A stretch of DNA of 64,000 nt from Antedon mediterranea (GCF_964355755.1 NC_092671.1:37715304-37779303), one strand, 5' to 3'. Shown: positions 34,554 to 46,184, counted from the first letter of the stretch. Notes: generated from the sequence alone by a model not told the origin. Numbers and translations are program-made.

Positions 34554-35540
34554 TCTTATTATTTAATACTTATTTAACAACATAAGAGAAAATTTTGTTT
34601 TGGTTTTTTTATTGTGTTTGCAAGGAAACATTATTTTTGATAATGGTAATATAGTTTTTAAACTATCTAGTATTTCACTTAATTTTTTTTTATAAATTTA
34701 TATTAAGTCAGCCTATTAGCCATGGTTGTACACATTTATAATTATTGAATATCCTATTTATCAACCTAAGGGACAATTTTGTTTAGATTTGTGTTTGCAA
34801 GAAAACATTATTTTGGATATATGTAATATAGTTTTTAGACTATACTAATATTTTTGTTTTATTTTTGATGAAATATTTTGTACATATCCTTAGTTTTATG
34901 GAATAAATAAATTTTGATTGATTGATTATAATGTTATATTAAGTCAGCCTTTTTATGTAGTAGGTACAGTAGCACACACATAATCTAAGCACTGTGTTTT
35001 TTAAGAGGGTGCATGGTTGTAATGTACCCCTTCCAACCCCCTCATTTAATCGCTTGATTCTGCTTACAAAAGCCTGGTAGCTTATATCTGTTCTGCTATA
35101 TTGCACAATCAAACAAGCATACCATCCAATTAGTTCTACCAAATATTTGTTTGCTATTATACAGATTTTTTCAAAATCAGCAATTCAGTATTTCATCGGT
35201 ATCGTCATATAATATTGCGTTTGAAGCTCACCGAATCATAACGCCCATGAGAGATTAATATACAGCAGTTAAAAGTTAATTACCTTGACTTTTTTTTACC
35301 GCTTTATATATTGGCTTGATTAAAATCTTTTGAGTAGATTAAAATTCACGCTTCCATTCAATATTGCTTAGCAATAAAGAACATTAGTGTCATTATATCT
35401 TCCTGAATAAAATTATTTATTAAAAAAAAACTTACTAGTAACTAAAAATGAAAATATTAACATTTCAATATAAAGTATGATGATAATATTGTATATTACA
35501 ATCTTAACATTGCTACTTGTCTATTATTTTGTTACTATAT
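34554..35540. other. Intronic spacer
   Basis: A LINE-like tail, TTTATGGAATAAATAAATTT, ends near 34925. Otherwise nothing was recognised. Confidence 0.35.
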
Positions 35541-36330
35541 TACCGTAGTTCCTCGGGTATAATCCCACCTCGAGTATAATCCCACCCCGACTTTACGATT
35601 ACCTTCGCACGCAAGCATATCCCCGGGCAAAGTCCCAGTGTATAATTTATCATTAGGACAGAGGTAGGCCTAGCCAGCTAGGCCGACGTCGATTTTTTTA
35701 AAAGAAATTCTCACCAAAAAATAGAGTAATTTCTCTGAATTCGGCTGACTTAAACTCATCAAACATTGGCCATCGTAAAGTACCACCTTAATATCATCGC
35801 CCCGATCTTCGCGTTCTGCACATCATGCATTCGCCGCACACTCGCTCGCCGTGTACATTCTGCCTTGTTTACACTACTACTGCATGCTTGATTACCATAA
35901 AAAAACACCGCCCTCTATACCGACCGGAGCAGTACTGTAGTTCGTGTCACAACATGCAACAACATGCGATTTGCACAGCTCGAGCGTGGGGAATCGGGAG
36001 AGACGGAGAACTCGTATGAGTTCATGTCGATATTATTTTGGAAGCCAGGCCTAGATCACATTTTAGGGTATTTTTTAAGTAGAAATCTGGGAGAAAATCT
36101 ATACAGTAGGCATAGACCAATTAGGCCGCCTAGGCCTAGATGACCTGGCAGTCTAAAATGTCTAGGCCTAAATCGGAATATAGCTTTAGATAGCCTAAAT
36201 CGTAGCCAGAAGAAATATTATTGTCATTTTCAGTTCATGTACCGGGAAATCCCCGGGTATAGTCCCACCTCCCAAATTCGGGCAAATTTCACGTACAAGG
36301 GGGTGGGATTATACCCGGGGAACTACGGTA
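35541..36330. mobile_element. TIR element with ends TACCGTAGTTCC and GC-richer interior
   Basis: TACCGTAGTTCCTCGGGTAT at the left is mirrored by the reverse complement of ATACCCGGGGAACTACGGTA at the right. The GGTATAATCCCACC word repeats inside both ends. The middle (35660-36060) is CpG-richer and non-repetitive, with GCATTCGCCGCACACTCGCT. No transposase motif is visible, so this is a non-autonomous element of unassigned superfamily. Confidence 0.75.
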
Positions 36331-36434
36331 TATCAATTATAGTTTATATTAGTACATAATTTTGTGATTGTAATTCTTAAACCCTGTATAATGAAGAAAT
36401 ATATTTTCAAATACAGTATTGGAATATTATTTCA

Positions 36435-36715
36435 AAAGTCTTGTCTACACTACCAAACTTTATGTGACAAAATGTGATGTGCCCATAATATGGACAGGAT
36501 GATGTCATATCACTACCATATTTGGGTATATCACTACCATATTTGGGTATCACTATCATATTTGGGTATATCACTACCATATTTGGGTATATCACTTCCA
36601 TATTTGGGTATATCACTACCATATTTGGGTATATCACTACCATATTTGGGTATATCACTACCATATTTGGGTATATCACTACCATATTTGGGCACATGTG
36701 TGAAGACAGAGCTTA
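36435..36715. mobile_element. MITE-1 copy 7 with nine core units
   Basis: Runs from AAGTCTTGTCTACACTACCA to GTGAAGACAGAGCTTAA. The 21-bp unit (TATATCACTACCATATTTGG plus G) is repeated nine times, the largest expansion in the window. Seven-codon periodicity makes repetitive frames on both strands. Confidence 0.9.
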
Positions 36716-36794
36716 ATATCGTGTTGTGTAAAGGAATGTATTTTCTATCTTCTATAAATCTTATTATCTTCTGTGAGCTGATAATACTGTATTA

Positions 36795-37370
36795 TATGTA
36801 AATTATTGCCATAAAGATTATAGTAGAGCTTTGAATGCTAAACTGTAGTATTTTATTTTTTTATCATTCATTTCAGATTTCATTTGTATTCTGTAGAAAA
36901 ATGTAAATAATATATTCACATTCCATACTCTTCTAATCTTATTGTCCTATCTTCCTAAAGACAAGATACTGTATATGTAAATTATTTTCATAAGGATTAT
37001 GGTAGAGTTTTAATACTAAACTGTAGTACTGTATTTAGCATTCATTTAAGATTTTAGAAAAATGTAAATAATATAATATTCACATTCCATACTCTTTTAA
37101 TCTTTTTATTATCCCATCTTCCTAAAGACAAGATACTATATATGTAAATTATTTCTATAAAGATGATAGAGTTTTAATACTAAACTGTAATATTTAGCAT
37201 TCATTTAAGATTTTAGAAAAATGTAAATATAATATTCACATTTCTATACTCTTCTAATATTTTTATTGTCCTATCTTTGTAAAAAAAATGTTAATGTATA
37301 TGGAAATTATTTCAATATACATTATGGTGTAGAACTGTCGTATTTATCGTTCATTTCAGATTTTAGTATG
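36795..37370. repeat. 160-180-bp tandem repeat, about 3.5 units
   Basis: Units begin with a TATGTAAATTATT-like word at about 36797, 36974, 37141 and 37299. They share TAGAAAAATGTAAATAATAT and ATTCACATTCCATACTCTT. Successive units shorten from about 179 to 158 bp. Confidence 0.85.
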
Positions 37371-37774
37371 AGACAGAACATTGCAAATATGCAGTTTGGT
37401 TGTACACTCAATGTTGTTGAGATTTCAAGCGTTTCACTGTTTGATTTAACGTAATGTTTGAATAGGTAAAACAGGCAAGAACCCCAGGGAAAGTTCTTTT
37501 GTCCTCTCTCTAATGACACTCCAGCTAAGAGGTGACAATGGCTACAATAAGTTAGCATTTATCACCTATTTAAAAAATGTGAATATTATAGATTGAAAAT
37601 TGTGGAAATAGTGTCAATTTATTTTCTCACTATTGTTAAACACTATAAATCAATGTACATTAGAGAGGGGAGGAGGTAGTCAGTGGTTAGGAAAGGGTGT
37701 TTACACCGAGAACCATACCATCATGAAAATTACTCCAAATTACAAGTTTTTAATTTATTTCAAAAAATTATTTT

Positions 37775-37862
37775 ATGTTTTTAGGCAGTGTGGCCAAGGA
37801 TTACCAATAGTAAATTAATCACTGTCCTATCAGATAGGTGGTAATCCCCCTGATACAGGGGG
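37775..37862 (-). repeat. SINE-B tail fragment
   Basis: GGCCAAGGATTACCAATAGT and CTATCAGATAGGTGGTAATC match the copies at 30625 and 41525. It ends abruptly at CCCCCTGATACAGGGG. Confidence 0.7.
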
Positions 37863-38376
37863 TTATTTTACTTAACCCAGGTGTCGGCCAGTAAAGGTAT
37901 GCAGTGAGTTACTTGGTCAGTTGAGGAAAGTCTTCAAAAGAATTGGATTAAAAAGGATACAATTGATGCCAACATTTAGAATTTTGTAACTGGTTTTATT
38001 TTTTATATCCAGGCACATATAGCATACAAAGCATAAGCTATAGAGTTATTGTCAGGCAAATTAGATACAAAGTCAGCCAGTTATAAAGTACAAAAAGGAT
38101 GGTATCAAAACAATTTCATGCTTCAGAAAACATAAAAAGAACTTTAAAATAGTATTTTAAACAATTTTTGTTCTTTCATTTTATATAAAATGAAATATAA
38201 TTAATTTATATTGTTTTACCATATATGGGAAATATTATATAAAATAGTTAAATAAAATATATTAAATTTCCTGCTAGTTTTGGCCATTTTAGAAGGTCAA
38301 ACGTAAAAGTTTTTTGGCAGTATACAATGAGATTTATTATCGACTCACACTGTATTAAAAATAGACAAAACAGGAA

Positions 38377-38421
38377 ATGGCTTCCGAACCTAAAAATTCA
38401 AGTTGTCTTCAGCGAACCATG
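38377..38421 (+). CDS. DPP6/DPP10-like: Candidate alternative first exon 4 of DPP6/DPP10-like gene
   Basis: Fifteen codons, MASEPKNSSCLQRTM, end at ATG|GTATGT, a usable donor in phase 0. The start context is good (G at -3, G at +4). Fused to exon 2 the protein would begin ...LQRTM-ELVGG. The peptide is mildly basic with one cysteine that could be a lipidation or disulfide site, which cannot be judged here. It is shorter than the other candidates and the donor is weaker than GTAAGT, so chance occurrence is a real alternative. Confidence 0.45.
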
Positions 38422-38640
38422 GTATGTTATTGTTGTTGTTATTCTTATATTAAACCTCTAATGTAATATTTATATAATTTAGTTATTGAGCTGTTGTGTT
38501 TAAGAATATAATACCCAAGTTACATTGAAACATTCTATGAGTTGGGTGTGTGATAGCAATTATGTAGGTACCTAATTGTATTACCCTGCAAACTAAAGTT
38601 GTGTTTGTGTCACTCAAAAGTAAAATTGCAACATAACTTT

Positions 38641-38861
38641 TAGTGGAGCGGTAGATTGGTGGTCAATGTGCTTGCCTTCCAATCCCAAGGTCCGGGGTTC
38701 AGTCCTGACCTAGTGCCAGGGTTGTAACGCACGACCCTTTCAACTCCACTTCCTAAGCCTTAAATGAGACTTAGTTTATAAGCACGATAAATTATTAAAT
38801 AGTTTATCCATCCTGTAATTGGCGAGTTTGTGCTGTGTTGGATGCGTATGAAAAAAAAAAC
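38641..38861 (+). repeat. SINE-C copy 3, complete
   Basis: Runs from TAGTGGAGCGGTAGATTGGT through a B-box-like GGGTTCAGTCCTGACC and TAAGCCTTAAATGAGACTTA to GCGAGTTTGTGCTGTGTTGG and an A run. It lies directly downstream of candidate first exon 4. Confidence 0.8.
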
Positions 38862-39324
38862 CTCAACAAAAACACAGAGTAAATTCTTCTGAGAATATTT
38901 CATCAACATTCCCCGCTACCCCTCCCATTTTATTTTATTTTATTCATTTTGGCAATAGACATGAAGTAATAATTACAAAACATTAATACATTATGACTGC
39001 AGAGGTTGTCATACAATGGCTATAATATGTTAAATCTCCTTGTTTTTTTTTAATACGTTGTTATTGTATTGAAGAAAACAACATTTATATATTAAAATTC
39101 TAATTTTTTTTTAACCTCAGAAAGTGTACAAATCTAGAAGCATCATATTAAACTGGGAAATTGTCATACTGATTTTTAAAAATTTTTTTACTTAATTGTT
39201 GGCTTTCATAGTTTTAAGTTTCTTTTCTATGACTTGGATGATTAGGGTTAACATTTATTTTATCGGTAAACTAGCTTATTATAAGACACACTTAGTATTA
39301 AAGATATATCATATCAAGAATAAT

Positions 39325-39395
39325 AATAATGTTCAATTTATATAGCGCAAAATGCAGTGCACCTCAAACGCCTCTGAACAATCGACAGAAAATTT
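39325..39395 (-). repeat. SINE tail-like fragment
   Basis: TTCAATTTATATAGCGCAAA preceded by AATAATAAT, then CACCTCAAACGCCTCTGAAC, resembles the reverse of a SINE-A type 3' end. Confidence 0.4.
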
Positions 39396-40179
39396 AAAAA
39401 GCACAAAATTAAGAATTATTAGTTTGTGTATGAATAACCAAATATTTTTATTTAAAATCTTTTGCAATTATTATTTTTTTTTAAATTTTTTTGCAATGAA
39501 CACTAGATTATAGACAACACAATAAAAAAATTGATACCTGTATCCATTTTATTCATTTAGTTATGCAAATCAAATTTCAATTTTAATAAAAATTCTTAAA
39601 ATTGTGAAAAATAATACTAGCTAAGACTACTACTACCTACTATAAAATGCATTTCTTGCACACTAAATCATCATTATTGTGTTCATGTCAAAGATATTAG
39701 AAATTGAAAGATGAAAATCTAAAATTAGGCTGATGTCAAGTTTTAGGTTTCCCGAATTTATTATATTATTTGAAAGACGATCGGTGGTATTCAATTGCCG
39801 TTGATGTGTACTGCTTGCGGATCCACTTGGCTCTTCGTCGTCGTACATGTTTCTGCAAATTTAGTCCTCGGGTTTCTGTTAATTATATCTCTTCTGTTTG
39901 TTTTTTTGGGTTATGTTTCAAAATCATAATCAGTTGATAAAGGCCATCCATTTTCTCATTATTTCAAATGGGAAATTTGTTGAAGTCAATTTCAAAACTT
40001 AATTCGCATAAGATAAGAACGATTTCTTCAGTGATAAGACTTGGTATATGGATTTTTAGTCGAAGATTCAAGTTTGTTTTTAACGTCATTGGTTTTATAC
40101 TGTAAAAGCATAACGTAATTATTGAATTAGGATCAACTTGATGTTTTAAATATATCATTACTTTAAAATAATTTACTTT

Positions 40180-40596
40180 GTGAAAAACATTGTTTATATA
40201 AAATTCTGTACACTATATATATATTATAAAAATCTAATGACAAAAAAGATCAACATATTCAAATTTATTTTAAAGTTATATCGTAAACATCTCTTAATTA
40301 ATGACAATTTATTTAATATTTGTAATCCACAACGTGTTACTCGTAGCTCTTGTTCTGTTGGTACTCTTTTTGATATTCGTCGCTGCAGAACTGAATCTTC
40401 TTTTCAATCATATATCCCACGTGTTACCAGAATTTGGAATAACTTACCCAGTGAAATCCGCAACTTAAATATTTCTGTTAGTTCTTTTAAAACCAAATTA
40501 CTTAATTATCTCAATATTTATTTTTTAAATAATTTTGATATTGAAAATGTGTGTAGTTGGTCGCTTTCTTGTCGATGCTTTTATTGTAGAACGTAA
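40180..40596 (+). pseudogene. C-terminal remnant of a non-LTR reverse transcriptase
   Basis: The last part of this 138-codon frame shows the hallmark end of many LINE (CR1/L2/Jockey-type) polymerases: RRCRTESSFQSYIPRVTRIW, then NNLPSEIRNL and a SSFKTKLLNYL tail before the stop at 40594. The Arg-rich PQRVTRSSC segment just before also fits. The catalytic domain (with its DD motif) is absent, so this is a 5'-truncated insertion and cannot encode a working enzyme. The ATG at 40180 is only the first in the frame, not a real start. The true left boundary of the LINE DNA is uncertain. Confidence 0.75.
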
Positions 40597-40745
40597 TTTA
40601 TTTATTTTTCTCTGTTCTGGGTTGACCAACTAGCATAGGTGTTTAGCACCTGTTTGGTCTCTCCGTGCCTCCTTTTATAATTGTTTTGTCTTCTTTATTT
40701 ATGTATATGGCAGAAATTGAATAAATAAAAAAAAAATTAAAAAAA
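40180..40745 (+). mobile_element. 5'-truncated LINE 3' end
   Basis: After the coding remnant comes a 3' UTR with CTAGCATAGGTGTTTAGCAC, CCTGTTTGGTCTCTCCGTGC and TATGTATATGGCAGAAATTG, closing in AATAAATAAAAAAAAAATTA. The last part recurs as a tiny relic at 55774-55822. Confidence 0.75.
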
Positions 40746-40842
40746 TTTATTAACTTGATTTATTTAACCATAGTAGATTCACTACAATGTCTTCAATAAA
40801 ACTGTAAAATGCAAATACATATATATGTTTTAGTGAATTTCT

Positions 40843-40893
40843 ATGGCATCCGGAATTGAGTATCCTAGCAAAATGTCCGAGTTTACACATGAT
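40843..40893 (+). CDS. Weak candidate first exon (MASGIEYPSKMSEFTHD)
   Basis: Seventeen codons of coding-like composition, MASGIEYPSKMSEFTHD, end in phase 0 at GAT|GTGAAA, a poor donor. Without splicing, the frame continues 12 more codons to a stop. The start has T at -3 but G at +4. It could be another N-terminal variant of the DPP6/DPP10-like gene, a small ORF, or chance. Confidence 0.2.
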
Positions 40894-41272
40894 GTGAAAA
40901 GAATTATTTATCATGATCGCTGCAAGCTATAAATTTAAAAATTTAATTATTTTTTTAGTTTAAAACTTTAAAAAAAAATAACATACAGGTATATATATAT
41001 ATATATATCTGTCGGAAATAATAGTTCTTTGATGTCAGATTTTTCTCATTCTATCAAAATCTCATTATTTTGTTTTTTCTTAATGATAATCCACAAAGTA
41101 ATTACAAACAAATAATGTGTTATATCCAAAGAAACTTGAACTGTCAATATTCCTTACTGAATATATTTTAGTTTTTACAATTAACTTCTGCAGAATTATA
41201 TATATTCTTTACCCACATGTACATAATGGCAGAAGTAGCGATGCATTAAATTAAAGTAATTTTTTGTTAATA

Positions 41273-41413
41273 AAGCTCTGTCTACACTATCAAACTTTAT
41301 GTGATGTGCCCATATATGGACATGATGATGTCCTATCACTACCATATTTAGGCAAATCACTACCATATTTGAGTACATCACACTTTTTTGTTTGATAGTG
41401 TGAACAGAGCTTT
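41273..41413. mobile_element. MITE-1 copy 8, complete
   Basis: Starts AAGCTCTGTCTACACTATCA; ends GATAGTGTGAACAGAGCTTT. It lacks the CAAAAAAA spacer after the left arm. Confidence 0.85.
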
Positions 41414-41524
41414 AAGGTTAAACAAAACTTTATGAATACAATTGCATATCAATATTACATAAATATTATATAACTAGATAAAGGTTTGTTTTAAATTTAA
41501 TTCAATCATTATACAGTTTTATTT

Positions 41525-41870
41525 TATTTTATGTCTTTAGGCAATGTGGCCAAGGATTACCAATAGTGAATTAATCACTGTCCTATCAGATAGGTGGTAA
41601 TCAATAATAATGGTGATACAGGGGCTATTGTGTGAACCAGTTCACCGGGGTAACCCCTACTCTTTTTCGAATAATGAACTGGGTTCTTTAAAGTACACAC
41701 AGGTTATAACTGTGTACACTGGACCTACGGTTTATAGTCCTTATCCGAGAAGACTTGTTCCACCACCAGAACTAGGAGCGAGTCGGCCTCGAACCCTTGC
41801 CGATGTTGTTGTTGGCTCTTTAGGTACGGTAAACGGCGCCCCTGCCTTAACCGCTCGGCCATATGACTTG
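41525..41870 (-). repeat. SINE-B copy 4, full length
   Basis: The minus-strand head ATATGGCCGAGCGGTTAAGG (tRNA-Leu/Ser-like A-box) and GGTTCGAGGCC precede the body. The body ends in the GGTAATCCTTGGCCACATTG tail, linking the head type at 26735 to the tail fragments at 30625 and 37775. Confidence 0.85.
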
Positions 41871-41999
41871 CTCTTTCAGTTATATATGTAGGATTAATTT
41901 TGAATCTCAAATCAAGTCTCTACATAGACAAACTCCCTTTTTCCTAAAATGGCCAGTACCCTTTTCAAATGAGACCATCGAAGGAAACTTAAAGCAAAT

Positions 42000-42352
42000 T
42001 AAAGATGTATTGTCCCCCAAAAACATGAAAAATTAAAATTATTTATAACAGACTTTGAATAGGTTATTTTGTAGTTTTAATAAAGTCAATCAATTCCGTA
42101 GAAAAAAAAATGGTAAAAATAATGTTTTCGCTTATAAAATAACATAACGGTTAAAAATTAAAACAAAAATCCATTGGCTGGCAAACAATTTGACCATTTT
42201 TTGCCTTAAACTACAGTTTTTTCAGGTAAATAAATTGTTTTTGAATCCAATTTTTTTGTCGAAGTGGATAACTGTTTTGTGACACTAAAATGGCATATTC
42301 AGCCAAAAAAATTGTAAAAATTATTTTTCAGGGGGACTGTGCATCTTTTTTA
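42000..42352 (+). mobile_element. MITE-2 copy, complete
   Basis: From TTAAAGATGTATTGTCCCCC to GGGGGACTGTGCATCTTTTT; both inverted ends are present. The interior includes TTGGCTGGCAAACAATTTGA. Confidence 0.85.
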
Positions 42353-43400
42353 AGAATAAATATTTTCTCTTCATTCCTGAATTAGTGTGAATAGAGATTC
42401 TTCTGTGTACAGTCGACCTGCATAATATAAATATTGTATAAAATGTAAAAAATATTGTAATGCATAATACAATTATTGGAAAAAAAAATACAGGATTTAC
42501 TGGCAAATATCCATTTGTGGCATCTGACGAACAAACCTTGATTGTGAATATTATTCTTTTGAATTTCTCATGCTTGCATCCTGTTACAATGCATACAGTG
42601 AAATATCACTATTGACAACTATTTTATCCTAATTATGTGCATAACAGGTGAGGAATATATACTTCAATGTTGAGTGCTTAGCACGACCTGCCCTATTTAT
42701 TTTCATTTACTTTTGCACGATGGATATTAATCAATATAAACTATTTTTATTCGATAGTCGGTTGTATAAATCACTAGAAATAAAATCTGTTGAATATACA
42801 AAGATACCTGCCCCAGAGTGAGTACCCAAATTGTTCTTCCCCCACTCCTCTTATTCCCCCACTCCTCTCGATATAAACTATGTTTATTCATTAGACACAT
42901 GCCCCAGAAAGAGTACCCCAATTCTTTGCCCCCCCCCCCCCTCTTTCTTTCTGCAGCAGTTTTTAAAATCTAGTTCGATAAAAAGCTGTAGATCAATGAT
43001 CAGTGATGATTATACCACTAACATTATTCATAAACGGGGAAAATTTGTATTTAAACCAATATTTATTCTTGGATATGATAATACACAAACAGGTTGAATT
43101 TCCTTGTGCAAGTAGCTAATATGACATTTCACCTACCGGTACTGATGTATATTAAGAGAGTGATGGGAAAATAATGTTGGAAATTGTGAATGAAATTTGG
43201 TTTTTATTGCTTTTTGGACCATGACGTTGATTCCATGTGGGGTGGCAATTTTGATAAGTTATAGTTAGTTCAGAATTTTAATATTAGAATTCTCCTTATT
43301 TTGTATTTATATTTAAATTACAGATTCAAATAAGGTTGATAAATTAAAAGCGAAACGAGTTCAATCATTAGAATCTCTTGCAACACCTGTATTGAGGAAA
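42353..43400. other. Intronic spacer with short C-rich patches
   Basis: CCCCCACTCCTC words repeat at 42839-42865, and a C run of 14 lies near 42930. A repeated TACCTGCCCCAGAGTGAGTACC-like block occurs twice. No exon was recognised. Confidence 0.4.
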
Positions 43401-43404
43401 CAAT

Positions 43405-43726
43405 GAAGATGTATTTTCCCCCCAAAACATGAAAAAGAATAATAAAATCAGACTTAATATGCCATTTTGCAGTTTTAATAAAAGTTATTCACTTCTGTAA
43501 AAAAAAAAGCCAAAAAAATAATTATTTCAATTATAAAAAGACAAAAGAAACATTTAATTTTAACCAATTTAAATTTTTTTTTTTTTTAATTACTTTTTTT
43601 AGGTAAACATTATTTTTTTTGGATCCAGTTTTTGGTCAAAGTCAATTCTATTATGTGACATTAAAATAGTATATTAAAAAAAATTTTGAAAAAAAAAACA
43701 TTTTTAGGGGGACAATATATCTTTAA
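43405..43726 (+). mobile_element. MITE-2 copy, complete
   Basis: From GAAGATGTATTTTCCCCCCA to GGGGGACAATATATCTTTAA. The left end has mutated (TTTTCC for TTGTCC). Confidence 0.8.
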
Positions 43727-44439
43727 CTGTAATATATATTTTAAATGGGGACAGTACCCTATTAAGAAGAAACCTTGTTCTACTGATTATCTTTTCAGTA
43801 GTATATCATAAAAGTAATCATAATAATAGCTAGTTCGTCATGTTTTCAACTGGACGTGTCTACCACAAAAGGTTTTAACTTCATCTGATATATAATACTA
43901 CTTCATTGCTGATTTTTTGCAGCATCACAGATAATTTATTCGTTTTGGCTTTCTTACAAGATCCTGTGGTCAATTATAATTTTAAGAGGTATCTTGAACA
44001 CAGCAGATATTAAATTCACAAGAAATATAATAAAATTGTTGTCTACAGCATGCTATTAAGTTAAAAAAAACTTTTGAAGCTAGAAGAAAAGAAATTATTA
44101 ATTTTATTCATTATAACACATAATCCTTGAATATGAATCCTCCCATTGCCTTAGTATCAGTGTGAGGCAGACGAGATGCTTGCCTTGTCTGAAATTTTCA
44201 ATTTTCACTACCCATCTCAATTCCACACAGATCGTCATATTTTATATTAACAATTATATTTAAAGTATCTTTGCCTTGTTTTTAACCTCTCGCTACGGCC
44301 TTGCCTCCTACAATGTTTGGGAACAACAGAATTGTTTGTTAATTAATACTAATTTCAGAATAGCAAAACTATATGATGTTGCCTTGTTTCTACTTTGCAT
44401 TTTAGGGGTACCACAAATGTTGATTTAGTAGAGAAGACC

Positions 44440-44602
44440 AAGCTCTGTCTACACTATCAAACTAGTTTGACAAAAAAAGTGTGATGTACGCAAATATCAT
44501 AGTGATATGTCCAAATATGGTAGTGATATGACATGATCATGTCCATATATGGGCACATAACATTTTGTCACATAAAGTTTGATAGTTTAGACAGAGCTTT
44601 AT
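44440..44602. mobile_element. MITE-1 copy 9, complete
   Basis: AAGCTCTGTCTACACTATCA to GATAGTTTAGACAGAGCTTT, in the reverse orientation (core reads AAATATGGTAGTGATATGAC). Confidence 0.85.
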
Positions 44603-44925
44603 AGTGGTACTCAAGTTTTAGTTAATAATGAGTAGAGAGCCCTCAATTGTTGAGTAGCAAACATTCCCTGTCGTCGTCTGCCGACATAAAGCTTTATGAC
44701 TATGATATTAAATTGCATCTACAAATATAATCAATACATTTTCTATAATTATGCTAATCAGTAATATTTTCATTACTGTATGATAATAATAATATACCTG
44801 TAATATTATTCATAATTCCATCATGCAAGCTATTAGTTGTAAACAAAATAATACCAAACCAAATGATCGTCCATAACATGGAGGGATACCTCCATGTTCA
44901 TATCAATTTGTTTTTCTAAGCGTTA

Positions 44926-45272
44926 AATATGTATTGTCCCCCGAAAACATGAACAATTATTATTAAAGATTAATTTTAAAAAGACTTTGAATAGAACATT
45001 TCAAAGTTTTAATAAAGGTAATCACTTTTGTAGAAAAAAAAACTAGAAAAAATAATATTTTTACTTATAAACAGTTAAATTCAACTAAAAACTAAGAACT
45101 TCCAGTCAATTTGACTATTTTTTTTGCTTTAAATTATAGTTTTTTCAGGTAAATAATTTGTTTTCCTATCCATTTTTGGTGAAAGTGAATAACTATTATG
45201 TGACATTCAAATGGCATATTTAACAAAACATTAAAAAAAAAATATTTTTTCAGGGCGACAATATATATTTAA
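44926..45272 (+). mobile_element. MITE-2 copy, complete
   Basis: From TTAAATATGTATTGTCCCCC to GGGCGACAATATATATTTAA, with TGTGACATTCAAATGGCATA in the right half. Confidence 0.8.
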
Positions 45273-46118
45273 CATATCTGTAACATTTAATTATAATTAA
45301 TTTTTCTTTTTTATTGATTAAAAAATTAACCTTCATCGAATTTCTTAACATGAAAAATGTTGTCCTGAACCTATAATTTGTCTATGATTCTTTCTATGTA
45401 AGGTATTACTCTACATAACCTAATAGTGCAATTTCAAAATATTGCGTACTAATATCTGTGAAAATTAGAGTTTTAAACGTTCTTGTCACACGATATTAAT
45501 TGAGCCAGCTACTCGCGACTGACTTTCATTTACATGTAAATTACTTTCCACACTTTTTAAAAAACGTTGGATCAATATATATATTGTGTAATATTTGGAG
45601 AAAAGATTATTAAGAAACTATATTTATCAATTTATAGAAACATTGTTTAATGTTATTATAGTGTTGACACATTTGATGAGGTGATGTACTCTCTCTTTAA
45701 TGAATTAATTAAGTAAAGTACATTTTTGGAGACATAGATGTTATTGAATGTTTTATGGCAGAAGGGGAATGTTCATAATAATGTTTTCGGGTTCTTTCAA
45801 ACCGGTTTTATGATTTCACCACCACTATCGACAAATAAGCATCTCAATGGTTTTATTAGCAATAAATTCTCTTGTGATGAAATATATAGCTTATTGACTG
45901 GTAACAAGGAGTTATTAAACCTTTTGTTTGTTCTTGTATGGATCAGTGAGGCATTGTTCACTAAGACGTTGGTATCATTGTCATTTTCATATTGCTAAGT
46001 GTTGAATAACAGAGTTTACTAGAACTATGATGTTGGGGATGTTCTTTTGGATTTTTTCGGTACATGATTATTAGAGTCGTAATTGTTTCTGTCATCTTGG
46101 GTAAATGAATTTTGGAAG
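45273..46118. other. Upstream flank of first exon 5
   Basis: It contains an 86-codon ATG frame (45738-45998) with no recognisable domain that ends before the exon. It may be chance or lie in a leader. No repeat was recognised; the stretch is a plausible promoter region but shows no diagnostic motif. Confidence 0.3.
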
Positions 46119-46184
46119 ATGACAATACCAGTGCATGGCCGGTTACCAGAGGAAGAGGAGGAAGAGTATTTTAGTAATGATGAT
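46119..46184 (+). CDS. DPP6/DPP10-like: Alternative first exon 5 of DPP6/DPP10-like gene
   Basis: Twenty-two codons begin MTIPVHGRLP, continue with six consecutive glutamates and end YFSNDD at GAT|GTATGT, phase 0. The ATG has A at -3. Fused to exon 2 it reads ...YFSNDD-ELVGG, so an acidic cluster sits directly before the ELVGG juxtamembrane motif. The long human DPP6 isoform also has acidic residues in that place, as I recall it. With the exon at 34074 this forms an acidic class distinct from the basic N-termini at 11873 and 27980. The GAA/GAG mix argues against a simple microsatellite. Use of the exon is inferred. Confidence 0.62.

Noticed and set aside
36407-36801. Repetitive ORFs on both strands (PNMVVIY and YLGISLP repeats)
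   Set aside because: They are translations of the 21-bp core unit of MITE-1, not proteins.
45738-45998. 86-codon ORF upstream of first exon 5
   Set aside because: No domain, no phase-0 donor and AT-driven composition; it may be leader sequence or chance.
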